From: Fallopia convolvulus
Lineage: Eukaryota; Streptophyta; Magnoliopsida; Caryophyllales; Polygonaceae
Direction: 5' to 3'
NCBI GenBank assembly: GCA_964016875.1
Contig: OZ024730.1
Coordinates: 39,068,795-39,132,794 of the forward strand
Length of the DNA: 64,000 bases
Shown: in pieces, positions 12,109-22,756 of the stretch
Numbering within the stretch: position 1 is the first letter of the stretch
Layout of the letters: the number at the start of each line of letters is the position of its first letter
The notes under the pieces: model-generated
The model's database searches: none
Seen by the model: the letters and a program-made list of their open reading frames with translations, nothing else
Told to the model about the DNA's origin: nothing
Made by a program: the position numbers and the translations under genes

Positions 12109-12790
12109 CGAAGCAAGTAAGAAGTTCACAAGCAACTAAACAAGAGTTACAGTTCTCTTAAGTCAAGCCGACCCTTGTGTTCAAACCACACGTTGAAGGA
12201 TTGGCAAGGCTAAAGGTCACTCAAACTCGATCAAAGAATTGGATCCGAAAATTACAATGCAAGCTAAGCAAGACAAGGCAAGTTCGAAACCAATAACGCA
12301 AGGCAAGCAATGATATCAAGGAAAGTTGCGAAATTTGAAAGCAAAAGTGAAGGATCTTGCCTTATTTTGGCTTGTGATCTTCACGAGATTTTTTTTTTTG
12401 TATTCAATCGACTAGTTACCTTATTTTGGCTTTGTAGTCGAAGAACAATGTTTTTTTTAACTAATAAATCGGACTAGGTTTTCTCCTCTAGAACCGATGC
12501 AACAATTAGATTATCAACACGCAAACAATCACACGAAGCACAAGAGAAATTGGCAAAACAAGTCCTAAGTTCATGCAACTAGCAAGACAAAGCAACAACT
12601 TCACCAAAATCAATAGATCGAATGAGTTAGGGTACGGTTGATTTTTTTTTAAATGAATTATGAAGCAAAGAAAAAAATTTGGGACCCTAGATGGTGGATA
12701 TGCAAAGTGGAGGATGAATCTAGGGTTTGAATTGGCGGAAAGACGTGTGAGAATGAACTAGAAGGGTTGAACGAGACTTACTCAAACCTT
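12109..12790 (-). other. 5' leader of CRM-like element
   Basis: Untranslated region between the primer site and gag, with long T runs on the + strand. A CCTTATTTTGGCTT word occurs twice, near 12359 and 12419. No ORF of note. Confidence 0.6.
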
Positions 12791-12803
12791 GGCTCTGATG
12801 CCA
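12791..12803 (-). promoter_or_regulatory. Primer-binding site of CRM-like element (tRNA-Met initiator)
   Basis: On the minus strand, TGGCATCAGAGCC lies two bases inside the 5' LTR. It matches the 3' end of plant initiator tRNA-Met (TGGTATCAGAGC) with one difference. Confidence 0.8.
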
Positions 12804-12805
12804 GT

Positions 12806-13692
12806 TGATACGTCCCTCGCTTGGGATGCTTCGGATCGATCGTTGGCTTGAGTATTAGGTCTCCAATTACGCGGTGGAAGGCTTGATTGAATTGGTTTAA
12901 AGGCAGGAACAAGTGAAAACAATGAGAGTTTGAGAGCTTTCGAGAGATTGGGGGTGGCGACACAACACAAGAAGGGAAAATAAGGAGAAACCTTTACTTT
13001 AATTAACCCTAATATGTGTGCTGAATTGAAACATATGCGTACGCCCCCTTATATAGGGAGGCGGCTGAAGAAAATGCAAGAAACCCTAAAAAGAGTGGCG
13101 GCGCGCCTAGGGCAAGCATGCAAGCTTGGGCCCAACGGCGCGGTCCAAAACTGATCGGCGCAAGGCCTATAAATGTCTTTCTAAATGTGTAAAACCAACA
13201 ATAGAGATGTTCCATAATAGAAAGAATGCATAAAAGTACAAAAACGGATAGGTCGTCCGTGACCGTGCCGGGAGTGTCACGACAAGGCTGTCGCGAGGCT
13301 GGCGCGCGGCAGGGTTTCGGCGCTGGCGAGGTCATGGCACGGTCCCGGGCGCTGGCGCGGACGCTGGTGAGGGCATTGGCGAGGGCGCTGGCGAGAGGGT
13401 CTCGTGAACCTCAAGTAGCGATCCATGGCACGGTGCAAGGCTCAGGTCTGACGGTGGCAAGGGGTTGGAGGTTGTCCCCGTTGGCCCGAGTTGAGGTTCC
13501 TCGACGTCGAGGACGCACAAGGCTGTGTGCGTCGGCGCGGCGAGGGGCGTGCCGTGGCCTGCGGAGAGGCGCGCCACGAGGGATCGTGTCGCGTCTTGGA
13601 TTGCTCGAGTCCTGGCACGAGTGATGGGGCCATCCGAGCGAAGTGTGAATGCGTCGTCCTCTTGGCTAGCATCCATGACGGGGGTCGCATCA
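12806..13692 (-). repeat. 5' LTR of CRM-like element
   Basis: 887 bp, beginning TGATACG and ending CGCATCA on +. The minus-strand TATATAA is at 13049-13055. It is longer than the other LTR because of extra units in the G/C-rich GCTGGCGAGG-type repeat region (about 13285-13400). It ends directly at the CGGAT duplication. Confidence 0.9.
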
Positions 13693-13697
13693 CGGAT
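13693..13697 (+). repeat. Target-site duplication (right) of CRM-like element
   Basis: CGGAT, identical to 5600-5604. GH3 exon 2 resumes at 13698 in frame as GRQKYVPFT. Confidence 0.9.
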
Positions 13698-13783
13698 GGA
13701 AGGCAAAAGTATGTTCCTTTTACACAACACAGCGCACAAACAACCCTCCAAATATTCAGATTAGCCGCAACCTACAGATCAAG
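13698..13783 (+). pseudogene. GH3 exon 2, right part
   Basis: It encodes GRQKYVPFTQHSAQTTLQIF and ends at YRS plus AG before GTTGGTG. It continues the frame of 5589-5604 if one copy of the duplication and the retrotransposon are removed. Confidence 0.85.
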
Positions 13784-14018
13784 GTTGGTGCAATCATTCA
13801 TTCTTCTCGATCTACTTTTGTTGAGAATATAGTCTATCTCACATCTGAAACATGAAGAGAAACCAGCCTAGTATATATATATATATATCATTGGGTTACT
13901 CCTCCTATCGCTAATTGGTTTTAGGATGGAACCCTATTAGCTTGTGTGCTGGGCTTACATATACGCACGACCCCGATCCGTCGGCCTTTTTGATTCTGAT
14001 ATAGATTTTATCGTTTAG
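13784..14018 (+). other. GH3 intron 2
   Basis: GT at 13784 and AG at 14017-14018. It contains a short TA microsatellite near 13871-13888. Confidence 0.7.
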
Positions 14019-14863
14019 GGTATACCCAATAAAGGAAGGGGGCAGAATCCTTGAATTCATATACAGTAGCAAGCAATCCAAGACAAAAGGAGGGCTAAAA
14101 GCAGGCACGGCAACAACCCACTACTTTGCAAGCAAAGAGTTCAAAATCAAGCAAGAAAAGACCAAAATCTTCAGTTGTAGTCCAATGGAAGTCATCTCAA
14201 GTGGAGACTACAAGCAGACAACTTACTGTCACATCCTCCTTGGCCTCATCTTCTCCCAAGAGGTCGAATTCATCGCCTCCACTTTCGCCTACAGCATTGT
14301 CCAGGCCCTTGGTTCGTTCGAGGAGCTATGGAGAGAAATCTGCATTGACATCAATAAAGGAAGTCTAAGCGGGAGGATCACCATTCCAAGTGTTAGGGAA
14401 TCAGTTATCAAGATGATAAAGCCGAGCCCGTCCTTGGCCGATGAAATTAGAGCAAAGTGTGAGGATTTGGAGGGGATGAATTGGGCCGGTTTGATCAAGA
14501 AGATGTGGCATAATGCTAAGTATGTTTACTCGATCATGACGGGCTCGATGGAGCCGTATATTAAGAAGCTAAGGCACTATGTAGGGGATTTGCCAGTGGT
14601 TAGCGCGGATTATGGGTCGACGGAGAGTTGGATTGGGGTTAATGTGGATCCTTGTTTGGACCCAGATTGTGTTCGGTTCGCGCTTATGCCGACTTTCTCT
14701 TACTTTGAGTTCATACCATTGCATACAAGGCATGAGAATGGTTGCACCAATGGTAAATGTGATTCATTAGAAAATGGTGATGATTTCATAGAAGATAAGC
14801 CGGTGCCACTTTCTAAGGTCCAGCTTGGCCAACAGTATGAAATCGTCCTCACCACTTTCACAG
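14019..14863 (+). pseudogene. GH3 exon 3 (largest coding exon)
   Basis: Open throughout, 845 bp. It begins VYPIKEGGRILEFIY and contains GLKAGTATTHYFASKEFK, the YGSTESWIGVN motif and FEFIPLHTRHENG. It ends ...IVLTTFT plus G before GTACATT. No lesion was seen in this exon. Confidence 0.88.
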
Positions 14864-16289
14864 GTACATTATTTGTTTTTTTATTATTTGTTTTACTTTT
14901 AGTCAAAAAAGGGCCTTGCTGAAACTACAATAGTTAAAAAAAGACTACCATCTTTAATTCCTACAAGGTGGTATATGGAACTTTTAACTTTAGTCTAAAG
15001 GTTTACTGTACTGGGAGAAACAAGAATGAATAAAAGATAACTAACACTCATAAATGTGGATTGCTTGACATGCTTAGATTTTGGACCTTAGAAACCAAAA
15101 GCTAGTTTTAGCTAGATGGGATTATTTATGGAGGATCTGTCAGCTTGCTAGCTTTTCTATCCTCCTCGGTAGGACAGGAAGACTGGTGAATATAATGGTG
15201 ATATATATATATATTGATGATATATAGATGCGATTGGGCAATGTTTCTCAACCACTGAATTGTTTGGACATGATCACGTCCTCTTTTATTCCCGTCTCCC
15301 ATTCAAACCCAAGAAAGTTAGATGCAATAATATGTTAGCACAACCCATAATATGCTAGCACAACCCACAACAACATGTGCATATATATAAAGTTGATACC
15401 AAAGCTTTACCTACTTGGACTATCTATTTTGTCCTCAAGTTTATGGTTAAATTTTCGGTGGGCCGTAGTTAATCGGAGATGAGAAAAAACATCAGTTATA
15501 TTATTTGTTATATGTTCGGATTCAACTTTCAATCCAAATTAATCTCTCATGTTCGAAGGCTTTAAGGGTGGCTAGCTCAATCATGCCTTAAAGACGGTAA
15601 ACCAAACAAGCATAGCCTAGGTACACCCTTATGGCAGGTTAGCTTAATTAAACCAGCAAACGACCTCGATACCGAACACGCTTTAATACCATGCTAAATG
15701 GGTTGTAACTAATCAGAGACGAGAAAATGCATCATTTATTATTTTTAATATAATTTAAATCAAACTTTAAATCTAAAAACTTGATAGGTAAAAATTTCAC
15801 CTTACTCTATATATATGGGTAATTTTTCCTCTAAGTTTGTAATGTGGGATATGTATCCCAGTCACTGAACATTTATCTTTTATTCATCAAGTATGTAGCT
15901 TTAGTCTTCCATTTATATATCTAGCTAAAGCATTCCTTTCAATCTTTTGATTCATCGGAAAATGAAAAGGTAATAATATATATAGAAATGTTACATTGAT
16001 TTCATTGGTCAACTTTTCCACACCGACAACATGTAGTCTTTTTTAATTAATGAAATTCTCATTTTTACATTTGAGAGTTTGTATTGGAAACAAATATACA
16101 TGGATATCATTATATCAAGTCACTACAAATGAAAATTAAGTCAACATGCATTTCATAAAAAACAACTCTTATACTAATTGTTTTTCTATTTTTAACTTTC
16201 TTAATTAATAATCTACAAGAGTCAATATTGTGAACGAATGTATTGTATATGGGGGAAGACAAATAATTCAATATTATGATTTTTTCCAG
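14864..16289 (+). other. GH3 intron 3 with old insertions
   Basis: A 1.4-kb intron. Two diverged direct repeats of about 85 bp, containing AATCRGAGAYGAGAAAA, start near 15467 and 15707, about 240 bp apart. They may be remnants of an inserted repeat that I cannot classify. The intron ends TTTTTCCAG. Confidence 0.55.
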
Positions 16290-16882
16290 GTTTATACAGG
16301 TACAGATTAGGCGACATAGTAGAAGTATCAGGGTTTCACAAATCCACTCCAAAGCTCAACTTCATATGCAGAAGGAAGCTAATCCTAACGATCAACATTG
16401 ACAAGAGCACAGAGAGAGACCTCCAGCTGGTGGTAGAGAGAGGGCGGTACGTACTGGCCGCCAGGTCATCGTCTACCACGTCGCATCCAGCTACTGAGCT
16501 GGTCGACTTCACAAGCCACGCTGATGTGGCATGTGATCCGGGTCACTACGTCATATACTGGGAGGTCAAGGGTGATGTGGAGGAGGGGGTGTTTGAGGAA
16601 TGCTGTAGGGAGATGGACGTGGCGTTCGTTGACCACGGATACGTAGTGTCTCGAAAGACGAACTCAATCGGCCCCCTCTAGCTTCGTGTCGTCAAGCCCG
16701 GAACGTTCAAAAAGATTCTTGAGCATTATATCGGGAAAGGGTCCGCGTTGAGCCAGTTTAAGACGCCTAGATGTACAAGCAGCCGAGAGTTGCTTGCCAT
16801 TCTCAATTGTTGCACCGTTAAGAGGGTTTTTTCAGTACAGCCTATGTATATGAAGGCAAGCTATAGTCATAATGAAGGGTAA
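16290..16882 (+). pseudogene. GH3 exon 4, with in-frame TAG
   Basis: It begins LYRYRLGDIVEVSGFHKS and continues through NFICRRKLILTINIDKSTE and HADVACDPGHYVIYWEVKG. TAG at 16679-16681 follows KTNSIGPL, and the conserved tail LRVVKPGTFKKILEHYIGK and SQFKTPRC continues to a TAA at 16880-16882. The TAG probably replaces a GAG codon. Confidence 0.85.
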
Positions 16883-17148
16883 ATTTGGAACATAAAGGAG
16901 ATTTGTAATTCATCAATTGCTTAATTGACGTTGGTCAGTTTTGAATTACTTCATATGAGTAGTTGTTTGTTGTTGAGATTTATATAAATAGACGGATCGG
17001 AGAGAGAGCCACCCTTAAATGCTTCATTTACTCCAAAGTCACCAATCCATCATGAAATCATAATCTATGTTACACAGACACGAACATGACGTGAACACGG
17101 ATACACTGTCACGTTTTCTTCCAAAACTCATAGATGTAGGAGACATGT

Positions 17149-18157
17149 TGTTGGTGTCAGGAACTTGTATTCCACAACATCGAAACAACAAAGTATTTTT
17201 CAGTTTTGATAATGACAAACAATATATAGGAGCTAACATTTTATAATCGATCAAGTGTTTCAAGGGCATTTTAGATTGAATATAAATTCTTTAAAGGAAC
17301 TCCAGAGCACATAAGCACATAACGACGTTTGAATGAAAGAAAGCAGTTCCTATCAAAGGAAATCAGGAGAGAGAGATTCTCATTACATGGGAACTCACAT
17401 GTGAAGACAAATAGTGCAGAGCAAATCGCGAGATCTTGTTTCAGACAAAGCAGAGGCATAGCTTGAGGAACAGACTGAGCCGAATGATCCAATGCTCCGA
17501 TTAACCTCCAAAGTTGGCCAATTTCAAATGAAGTCCCATGTGAAAAAAGGACATCCTTGGCAAATAAGACAAGGGCATTTTGGACATCGATTGCAAATGA
17601 AGAATTCAGCCCAAGCTAGCCTAAAGTATATATAAGCCAATGAATAGTGCACTGAAAATGCACTTCTCCAAAAACTTACAAAAGCCTCAAGCAAAACCAA
17701 GAAAGAAGAACGAATCAATAAAGAGAAGTCCCCGATAACGAGTGTCCGATCTCGGCGACGACGAGTCCAAGGTTCCCAGGAGCAAGGGAACTATGATAGT
17801 CAAGTCCAGGTGTAAGGTTCGATTTATTTGTCTTTAGTTGAGTTGTTTGCTTAGGAAATATGTTGAGAAGATTCATTAGTGTTGCTTGACCTTGGTGACT
17901 GCTAGGAACAGAGAAGTGTGAGTCTTGCCTTTTGTATCTAAGGAACAATCAATAAAACAAGTAGATCGTTCAAAATCCTCCAAGCGGAGGTAGAGGTTTA
18001 CCCATACAAGTAGTTGGTTGGAGTGGGGTTCTCTATAAAGGAATTGTGTTCTTATCTGTTTTTATTACTTTTGCGATTGTATTACAGTACTTCCGATGCC
18101 TTAGGAATAGTCCAAAGTCTTTTCCCAACCTCTTTACTAGCACATCTCGATCCAACA
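17149..18157 (+). repeat. 5' LTR of copia fragment
   Basis: About 1,009 bp from TGTTGG to CCAACA, a perfect 6-bp inverted terminus. A TATATATAAG box is at 17627-17636. The left end could also be three bases earlier (17146), because TGTTG is repeated there. Confidence 0.75.
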
Positions 18158-18159
18158 AT

Positions 18160-18174
18160 TGGTATCAGAGTAGG
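18160..18174 (+). promoter_or_regulatory. Copia primer-binding site (tRNA-Met initiator)
   Basis: TGGTATCAGAG two bases after the LTR end matches the 3' end of initiator tRNA-Met. Confidence 0.8.
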
Positions 18175-18239
18175 TGTTGCTCTAGATTTCTGTGTTAGTC
18201 TCGCAGGTATACAGAATATCTCAACAACTTCCTCAAGTC

Positions 18240-18600
18240 GGTCATGGGAACAACAAGCCTCCAAGGCTTGTCGCTGGAAGATTTGAGAACTGGAAAGTCA
18301 AAATGAATGACCGGATGCGCAACCATAATTTCCAAGCTTGGTGTGTCATTGAAGTGAGGAATTTCAAAGTCGACCCATCTATTTGCAACGACTTCTCCAA
18401 ATGGGGACAAAACGAATGGAAATGCATGGAAGCAAACTACATGGCCAAAATGTACCTCAATAATGTGATGTGTGAGCAAGACAGTGATGGGGTGGCAAAC
18501 GTGAAAACCACAAAGGAAATGTGGGAGGCCATTCAATAGATACACGTCGGTTGTTCCAATCTCGGAGAGAATCACCTGATGAATGTTCGAATATCGAGTT
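18240..18600 (+). pseudogene. Copia gag N-terminal fragment
   Basis: The reading NKPPRLVAGRFENWKVKMND and MEANYMAKMYLNNVM, then TTKEMWEAIQ, resembles the N-terminus of plant copia gag proteins of the UBN2/DUF4219 type. There is no ATG in the right frame at the start, and a TAG follows WEAIQ at 18537-18539. It is truncated and not functional. Confidence 0.65.
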
Positions 18601-19216
18601 TCACCTCCGTCTCTTAATTTACCGGACTTGTGTAATATTTCGAATCCTTACTGGAGTTACTGGTTTTGGAAACAAATTTCACTTTCTTTTTCTTCAAAGC
18701 AAAAGAAGAGTTGTTGATGAGTTTTTCGGGCCCAAAAGTTCTGCCTGGCCGAAAGAGTATTCAGCAATATTGGCCCATAATCAGAGCACACTCCAAACCA
18801 TTGCTTAGAATTATACACCGACAATAGGCCCACATCTCCTTCCATTGTGGGCCCCGAATACAACTGACATTCGGCATGGCGGCATCATGATCAGCATAGC
18901 AAGGCACAACCTTACAAAAATCTCATCATCCACCACTGATTTCCACACCCAATATCCAACGTCTCTGATTCTTCCACGTTTCCCCACTCAGGGCCTTTGA
19001 TGATGCCAACACCATATGGCTAAATAAAACTCCACGTCTCTAACCTCGATACCGTCCATCCAAAGATCCATCCTACGGCTGATATTCCTCCCTCATTCTT
19101 AATCAATTGTTTATTCTCTGTGCTCAAAGTATTACCCCCTTTCTCTCCCCCCCGTTTTAGAAGGAAGATTGGATTCTCAATTCCTCTTCTCCTCTCTTAT
19201 CCGTCTTAAATGCAAA
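18601..19216 (+). promoter_or_regulatory. HY5 upstream region and 5' leader
   Basis: No ORF or transposon terminus is visible. Three ACGT cores lie within 260 bp of the start codon, at 18959-18962, 18976-18979 and 19034-19037; the last two are in CCACGT contexts. ACGT boxes are the binding sites of HY5-type bZIP proteins, and HY5 is known to bind its own promoter, so autoregulation is plausible but not shown here. The leader just before the ATG is pyrimidine rich. Confidence 0.5.
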
Positions 19217-20587
19217 ATGCTAGAGCAAGCCAATGCTACCAGTTCGATCGCAGCGAACTCTCTGCCTTCTAGTAGTGAGCGCTCTTCCAGCTCTGCTGCT
19301 CAGATCGAAGTCAAAGAAGGTAAGATTAAGCGCGAATTTGTCCCAATTATCGCTCTTCGGCTAGTATTTCTTTCATTTGATTCGAACTGCGCTAAATGTG
19401 GCGTTTTAAATAGGTTTTGGCTTTTGACATTTGATTACTGGTCTCTAGTTGTGTTAGTTGCGCGTTAAAGTTTATGGATCCATATTTATTTATTTTTTAA
19501 GAAAAAAAACGATTTTAGGAATGGAGAGTGACGATGAGATCGGAAGAGTACCAGAGATCGGCGGCGAGCAAGGCGGCGCCTCCGCCTCAGGAAGAGACGC
19601 GAACTCTGCCGCCGGCCGAGAGCGCCCCCACCAACCTTCCGTCGAAAGCCAGAGGAAGAGGGGCCGGAGTCCAGCGGATAAGGAAAGCAAGCGTTTGAAA
19701 AGGTATTGAATAGAGATGGATTTGTTCATCAAATGTTAGTGATGATATTGGTGGTAACAAGTATTGGTAATTGCTTTGGCTGCGTTGAGGTCAGATTGCT
19801 GAGGAATAGAGTTTCTGCACAGCAGGCAAGAGAGAGGAAGAAGGCATACTTGATTGAGTTGGAGGCCAGAGTGAAGGACTTGGAGAAGAGGAACTCTGAG
19901 CTGGACGAGAGGCTTTCTACCCTGCAGAATGAAAATCAAATGCTTAGACACGTAAGATCCTCTATTTCCTGCTCTTTTTGATCCCTTGAAACATGGTTTG
20001 TTCTTTTCTAAATCTTTCTCATCATCACCTTTATTTTGGCCATTTTCATATTTTTGTCTTCTTTGGTGGATCATTATCAAGTTATTCTCCGTATGCAGTG
20101 TTATTTTGTGGGTTAAGAGGGGACCAACAAGTAGTTCGGTACTTCATCTTATGCATAATTCAATTGATCTAGGAATCATTAGCTGTTAGGATAAATTGGG
20201 CTTCCAAGATGTTGGGCTGGGTTTAGTTGGCTTATGAGATGGGCTGGAAATTATAGCCATTTGAAAACTGAAGCTTGTGTTGTTTCGGCTGTTCGTGATG
20301 AATTATGAATTTTGTGGTTTGCCTCTGGAGCTAGAGCATTATAGTAATTGTTTGAGGTTGTCATTTGTTTCTTCATAATAGGTGTTTGATTGTCTGTGTA
20401 GAAATGCCTTTTTATGAAGTGGATGTTGATTAATTTTAAAGAAATTGGAAATTTTGTTGTCTGATGTGCTGGTTTTATATTGTGCTCTTGGCTTGGGTTG
20501 AGCTGTATACTTATGTGGGTGCAGATACTGAAGAATACAACAGCAGGAAGGCGAGGTAGTAGTGCAAATGCAGAGGGATCCATGTGA
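19217..20587 (+). CDS. HY5: HY5 bZIP transcription factor, complete, four exons
   Basis: HY5 is the nuclear bZIP activator of light-regulated development that binds ACGT elements and is degraded through COP1. Coding exons with GT-AG introns are 19217-19319, 19519-19702, 19795-19951 and 20525-20587. They total 507 bp, or 168 aa, the same length as Arabidopsis HY5. Visible features are an N-terminal serine-rich run (SSSERSSSS, residues 18-26), an acidic phosphorylatable patch and COP1-binding site (ESDDEIGRVPEIGG, residues 37-50), the basic region with N100 and R108 in the N-x7-R spacing (RLLRNRVSAQQARERKK), and leucine-zipper heptads with leucines at 118, 125, 132, 139 and 146. The ATG chosen is the first in frame after the leader and aligns the SSIAANSLPSSSERSSSS start. 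No lesion was seen, so the gene appears functional. Confidence 0.95.
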
Positions 20588-20940
20588 AGGGACATTGTGA
20601 AATTGCTAGGAAATCTTAGCATTTTCAAATGTAGAAGTAGGAATAATAATGATTATGAAAACTACATGTGCTGTCGAGCTTCTGCTGAATCAACCCTCTT
20701 GCATAATTTATACTTGAATATGAAGGAGAACTGGGGTAAAAGGTTTGGTTCAAATGTATTGCAGACTGTATGTAAAGTAGGTAGAATGCTGCTGTGGTAA
20801 TTCTTACAACATTGCCTTGCAGATGTAGGAGGCGGCCTTGTGTTTTTTCATAGTATTGCTCGTGTTGTACGTAGTAATGTGAAAGAAAGTTGAGAACTCT
20901 TTCTGGATGCTTAATCATCCTGATTCTTAGGGACTAACTA
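20588..20940 (+). other. HY5 3' untranslated region and downstream flank
   Basis: Non-coding continuation after the TGA at 20585-20587. AATAAT words occur near 20640. The real polyadenylation site cannot be fixed from sequence alone. Confidence 0.4.
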
Positions 20941-21109
20941 ATACAAAACCATCTTCAAATTAGATATGCCAAGTACTATTTGCAGATTCTATCATATCAA
21001 ACATGTGACAAAGGATAAATTCATGTGCAGGAATAATAATAATAATAAATTAATAATAATGACATTATAACTATTGTTCGGTTCCCAATTCAACTCATCC
21101 AAGTTGATC
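20941..21109. other. Short A/T-rich spacer with AAT microsatellite
   Basis: An (AAT)-type microsatellite occupies about 21032-21060. Nothing else is recognised. Confidence 0.4.
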
Positions 21110-21837
21110 AAAGATGATACACGGGTTTCAATCCAGCAAGAATTGAGACATTATTGGAGTTCAAATGTGAATCAGATGTGAAAAGTTAGGTGAAAAACTC
21201 GCATTGAAACTTTATGTACCAAATTCAATGGTCTTGGTACAGAGAAGTTAGTTCAAGTTATCAATGGTCTCATAGGTGAATGCAAACATGATAGAACAAC
21301 ATTCAAACAAAACCCTGAGAACAAGAACATGAGATTTGGGAAAGCTTAAGTCATACGAAACAAGGCGAGAAGCGGATAAACAAAATGAAAAATCCAAGAA
21401 AGGCATCGCCTTCAGAATAGGAAAGGCGCTAAGACATGCTCAAGATGATAGTCATAACGATGATGATGATGAGAAAAAAAAAAGATGATGATGATGATGA
21501 TGAGAAAATTGCTCTTATCACAAAGGCTATGCCTACCTTATACAAAAAAAAGGGAAGTATCGGAGGAACAACAACGGTGACGACAAAAACAATGGAGACA
21601 CACATGAACAATGGTGATAGTAGGAACAACAAAAGCAAGTGTGACATCAAGTATGCTACTTGTTTCAAGTGCTTCAAAAAGGACCCTATGTAAATACACA
21701 CCCTCAAGGTAACTATGAAGGGAAAAGCAAAGAGAAGGCTTACATCGATGTGTTGAGTAAGGATTTTTATTCCTTGATTATCATACCTTTTCTTTCTAAT
21801 GCACCGTTAAAGAAGACGGTTGACACCAGCCGATCAT
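21110..21837 (+). pseudogene. Degenerate copia gag remnant (left part)
   Basis: Short in-frame stretches resemble the C-terminal half of plant copia gag: GKA*VIRNKARSG is followed in other frames by KQNEKSKKGIAFRIGKALRH, a D/K-rich low-complexity run (ATG repeats at 21456-21505), and a half-preserved zinc knuckle, CDIKYATCFKCFKKDPM. Frames shift and stops occur. The remnant is split by the solo LTR at 21843 and may continue from 25443. Confidence 0.5.
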
Positions 21838-21842
21838 GTAGG
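21838..21842 (+). repeat. Target-site duplication (left) of solo LTR
   Basis: GTAGG, repeated at 25438-25442. Confidence 0.8.
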
Positions 21843-22006
21843 TGTAATATCCGCAATATTTCAAGGTTTTTAAAACCATTATAATATAATTTTTTAATCC
21901 TTTTCTCCATATAAAAGAGAATTCATAATATAATTTATAACCCTTCTTCTCTATAAAAAGAGATTTTAAATAAATTAAATAAATAAAGTCAAGAATGTAT
22001 TATAAG

Positions 22007-22460
22007 TAGACCTGTCAAAAACTGACCTAACCCGCTAACCCGACCCGACCCGCCCGATAATTTTAGGGTTAAGACCCGAAAATTAGAACCCGAAATAAAC
22101 CGAAATCGGTAGAACTCGAACCCGTTGGGTTGAAACCCGAAACCCGTTGGGTTGACCGATTTAGCAAATTTATAAAAAAAATTAAATTTATTTTGAAACT
22201 TATAATATATTTTATTATTAAAATAAATAAAAATAATATATTATAATTAAATATTATTATTTAATTAAAAATTAATTTTAATAATCATAAGAAAAAAGGA
22301 TATTTTAGACCCGCTGGTCAACCCGATCCGACCGAAAACCCGCTACAACCCGACCCGATTGACCCGTGACCCACAACGACCCGAAACCCGATTTAGCCCG
22401 AACCCGAAATGACCGAACCCGAACCCGAACCCGCCCAACCCGACCCGATTGACAAGTCTA
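22007..22460. mobile_element. hAT-type MITE, 454 bp (copy 1)
   Basis: Termini TAGACCTGTCAA and, inverted, TAGACTTGTCAA. The 8-bp duplication ATTATAAG is at 21999-22006 and 22461-22468. The subterminal parts are dense in CCCGACCCG-type words and the centre is A/T rich. No coding capacity. A second 454-bp member is at 46575-47028 in the opposite orientation. Confidence 0.85.
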
Positions 22461-22597
22461 ATTATAAGGGTTATGAAAGAATAAAAGCGTTTAAATAAAA
22501 ATAATGCTTTATTAATTTCGAATTTTATTAAATAAAAAATAGTACAACAAGCTAATAATAGTACAATAAAAAATTAATAAAAAGGAGGCAAGAGTCG

Positions 22598-22661
22598 GGA
22601 CTCGAACCCGAGACCTCTTGCATCACCTCTCACACGCCTACACACATAAACCGCTAAGCTA
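22598..22661 (-). repeat. tRNA-like promoter segment, possible SINE head
   Basis: On the minus strand an A-box-like TAGCTTAGCGG (22651-22661) is followed about 40 bp on by a B-box-like GGTTCGAGTCC (22598-22608). Both match the RNA polymerase III internal promoter found in tRNA genes and tRNA-derived SINEs. No full cloverleaf was seen, so it is not called a tRNA gene. Confidence 0.45.
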
Positions 22662-22725
22662 TTGTAACTCATCAATACTTAAACCCACCCTTTTATTTTT
22701 ATACAATCTTAATCTTCTTCTTCTT

Positions 22726-22756
22726 CCCCCCCCCCCCCCCCCCAAAAAAAAAAAAA
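22726..22756. repeat. Poly-C/poly-A tract
   Basis: A run of about 17 C is followed directly by about 14 A. It is low-complexity and prone to assembly or sequencing error. Confidence 0.7.

Larger units (their letters stand above)
5605..13692 (-). mobile_element. CRM-like Ty3/gypsy LTR retrotransposon (about 8.1 kb)
   Basis: Two LTRs (5605-6467 and 12806-13692) begin TGATRCG and end CGCATCA. They flank a minus-strand gag, protease, reverse transcriptase, RNase H and integrase region. A methionine-initiator tRNA primer site, a polypurine tract and a perfect 5-bp CGGAT duplication are all present. The integrase lacks a visible chromodomain, and the pol frame runs into the 3' LTR, an arrangement known in plant CRM elements. 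The clade name is therefore a reasoned guess. In-frame stops in gag (11041-11043) and RT (8657-8659) make it non-functional as it stands. The LTRs differ by many substitutions and small indels, so the insertion is not very recent. It inactivates the GH3 gene. Confidence 0.92.
5152..16882 (+). pseudogene. GH3-family acyl-amidosynthetase gene, broken by nonsense codons and an LTR retrotransposon
   Basis: GH3 enzymes adenylate plant hormones or related carboxylic acids (jasmonate, auxin, benzoates) and conjugate them to amino acids in the cytosol. Four exons can be joined with GT-AG introns: 5152-5492, 5589-5604 plus 13698-13783, 14019-14863, and 16290-16882. They give 627 codons, close to the usual 570-620. 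Family motifs are visible in order: SGTTDGRQK (nucleotide-binding loop), YGSTESWIGVN, and GLYRYRLGDIVEV. Two TAG codons interrupt the frame, at codon 48 (5293-5295) and codon 560 (16679-16681). A gypsy element sits in exon 2 between duplicated CGGAT. Apart from these lesions the frame is intact, so inactivation looks fairly recent. The short exon layout and N-terminus suggest the GH3.10/GH3.11 side of the family, but this was not tested by phylogeny. Confidence 0.9.
17149..18600 (+). mobile_element. 5' fragment of a Ty1/copia element
   Basis: An LTR, a primer site and the start of gag are present in order on +. Sequence after about 18600 is not recognisably copia, so the body and 3' LTR are gone. 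No target duplication can be tested. Confidence 0.75.
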
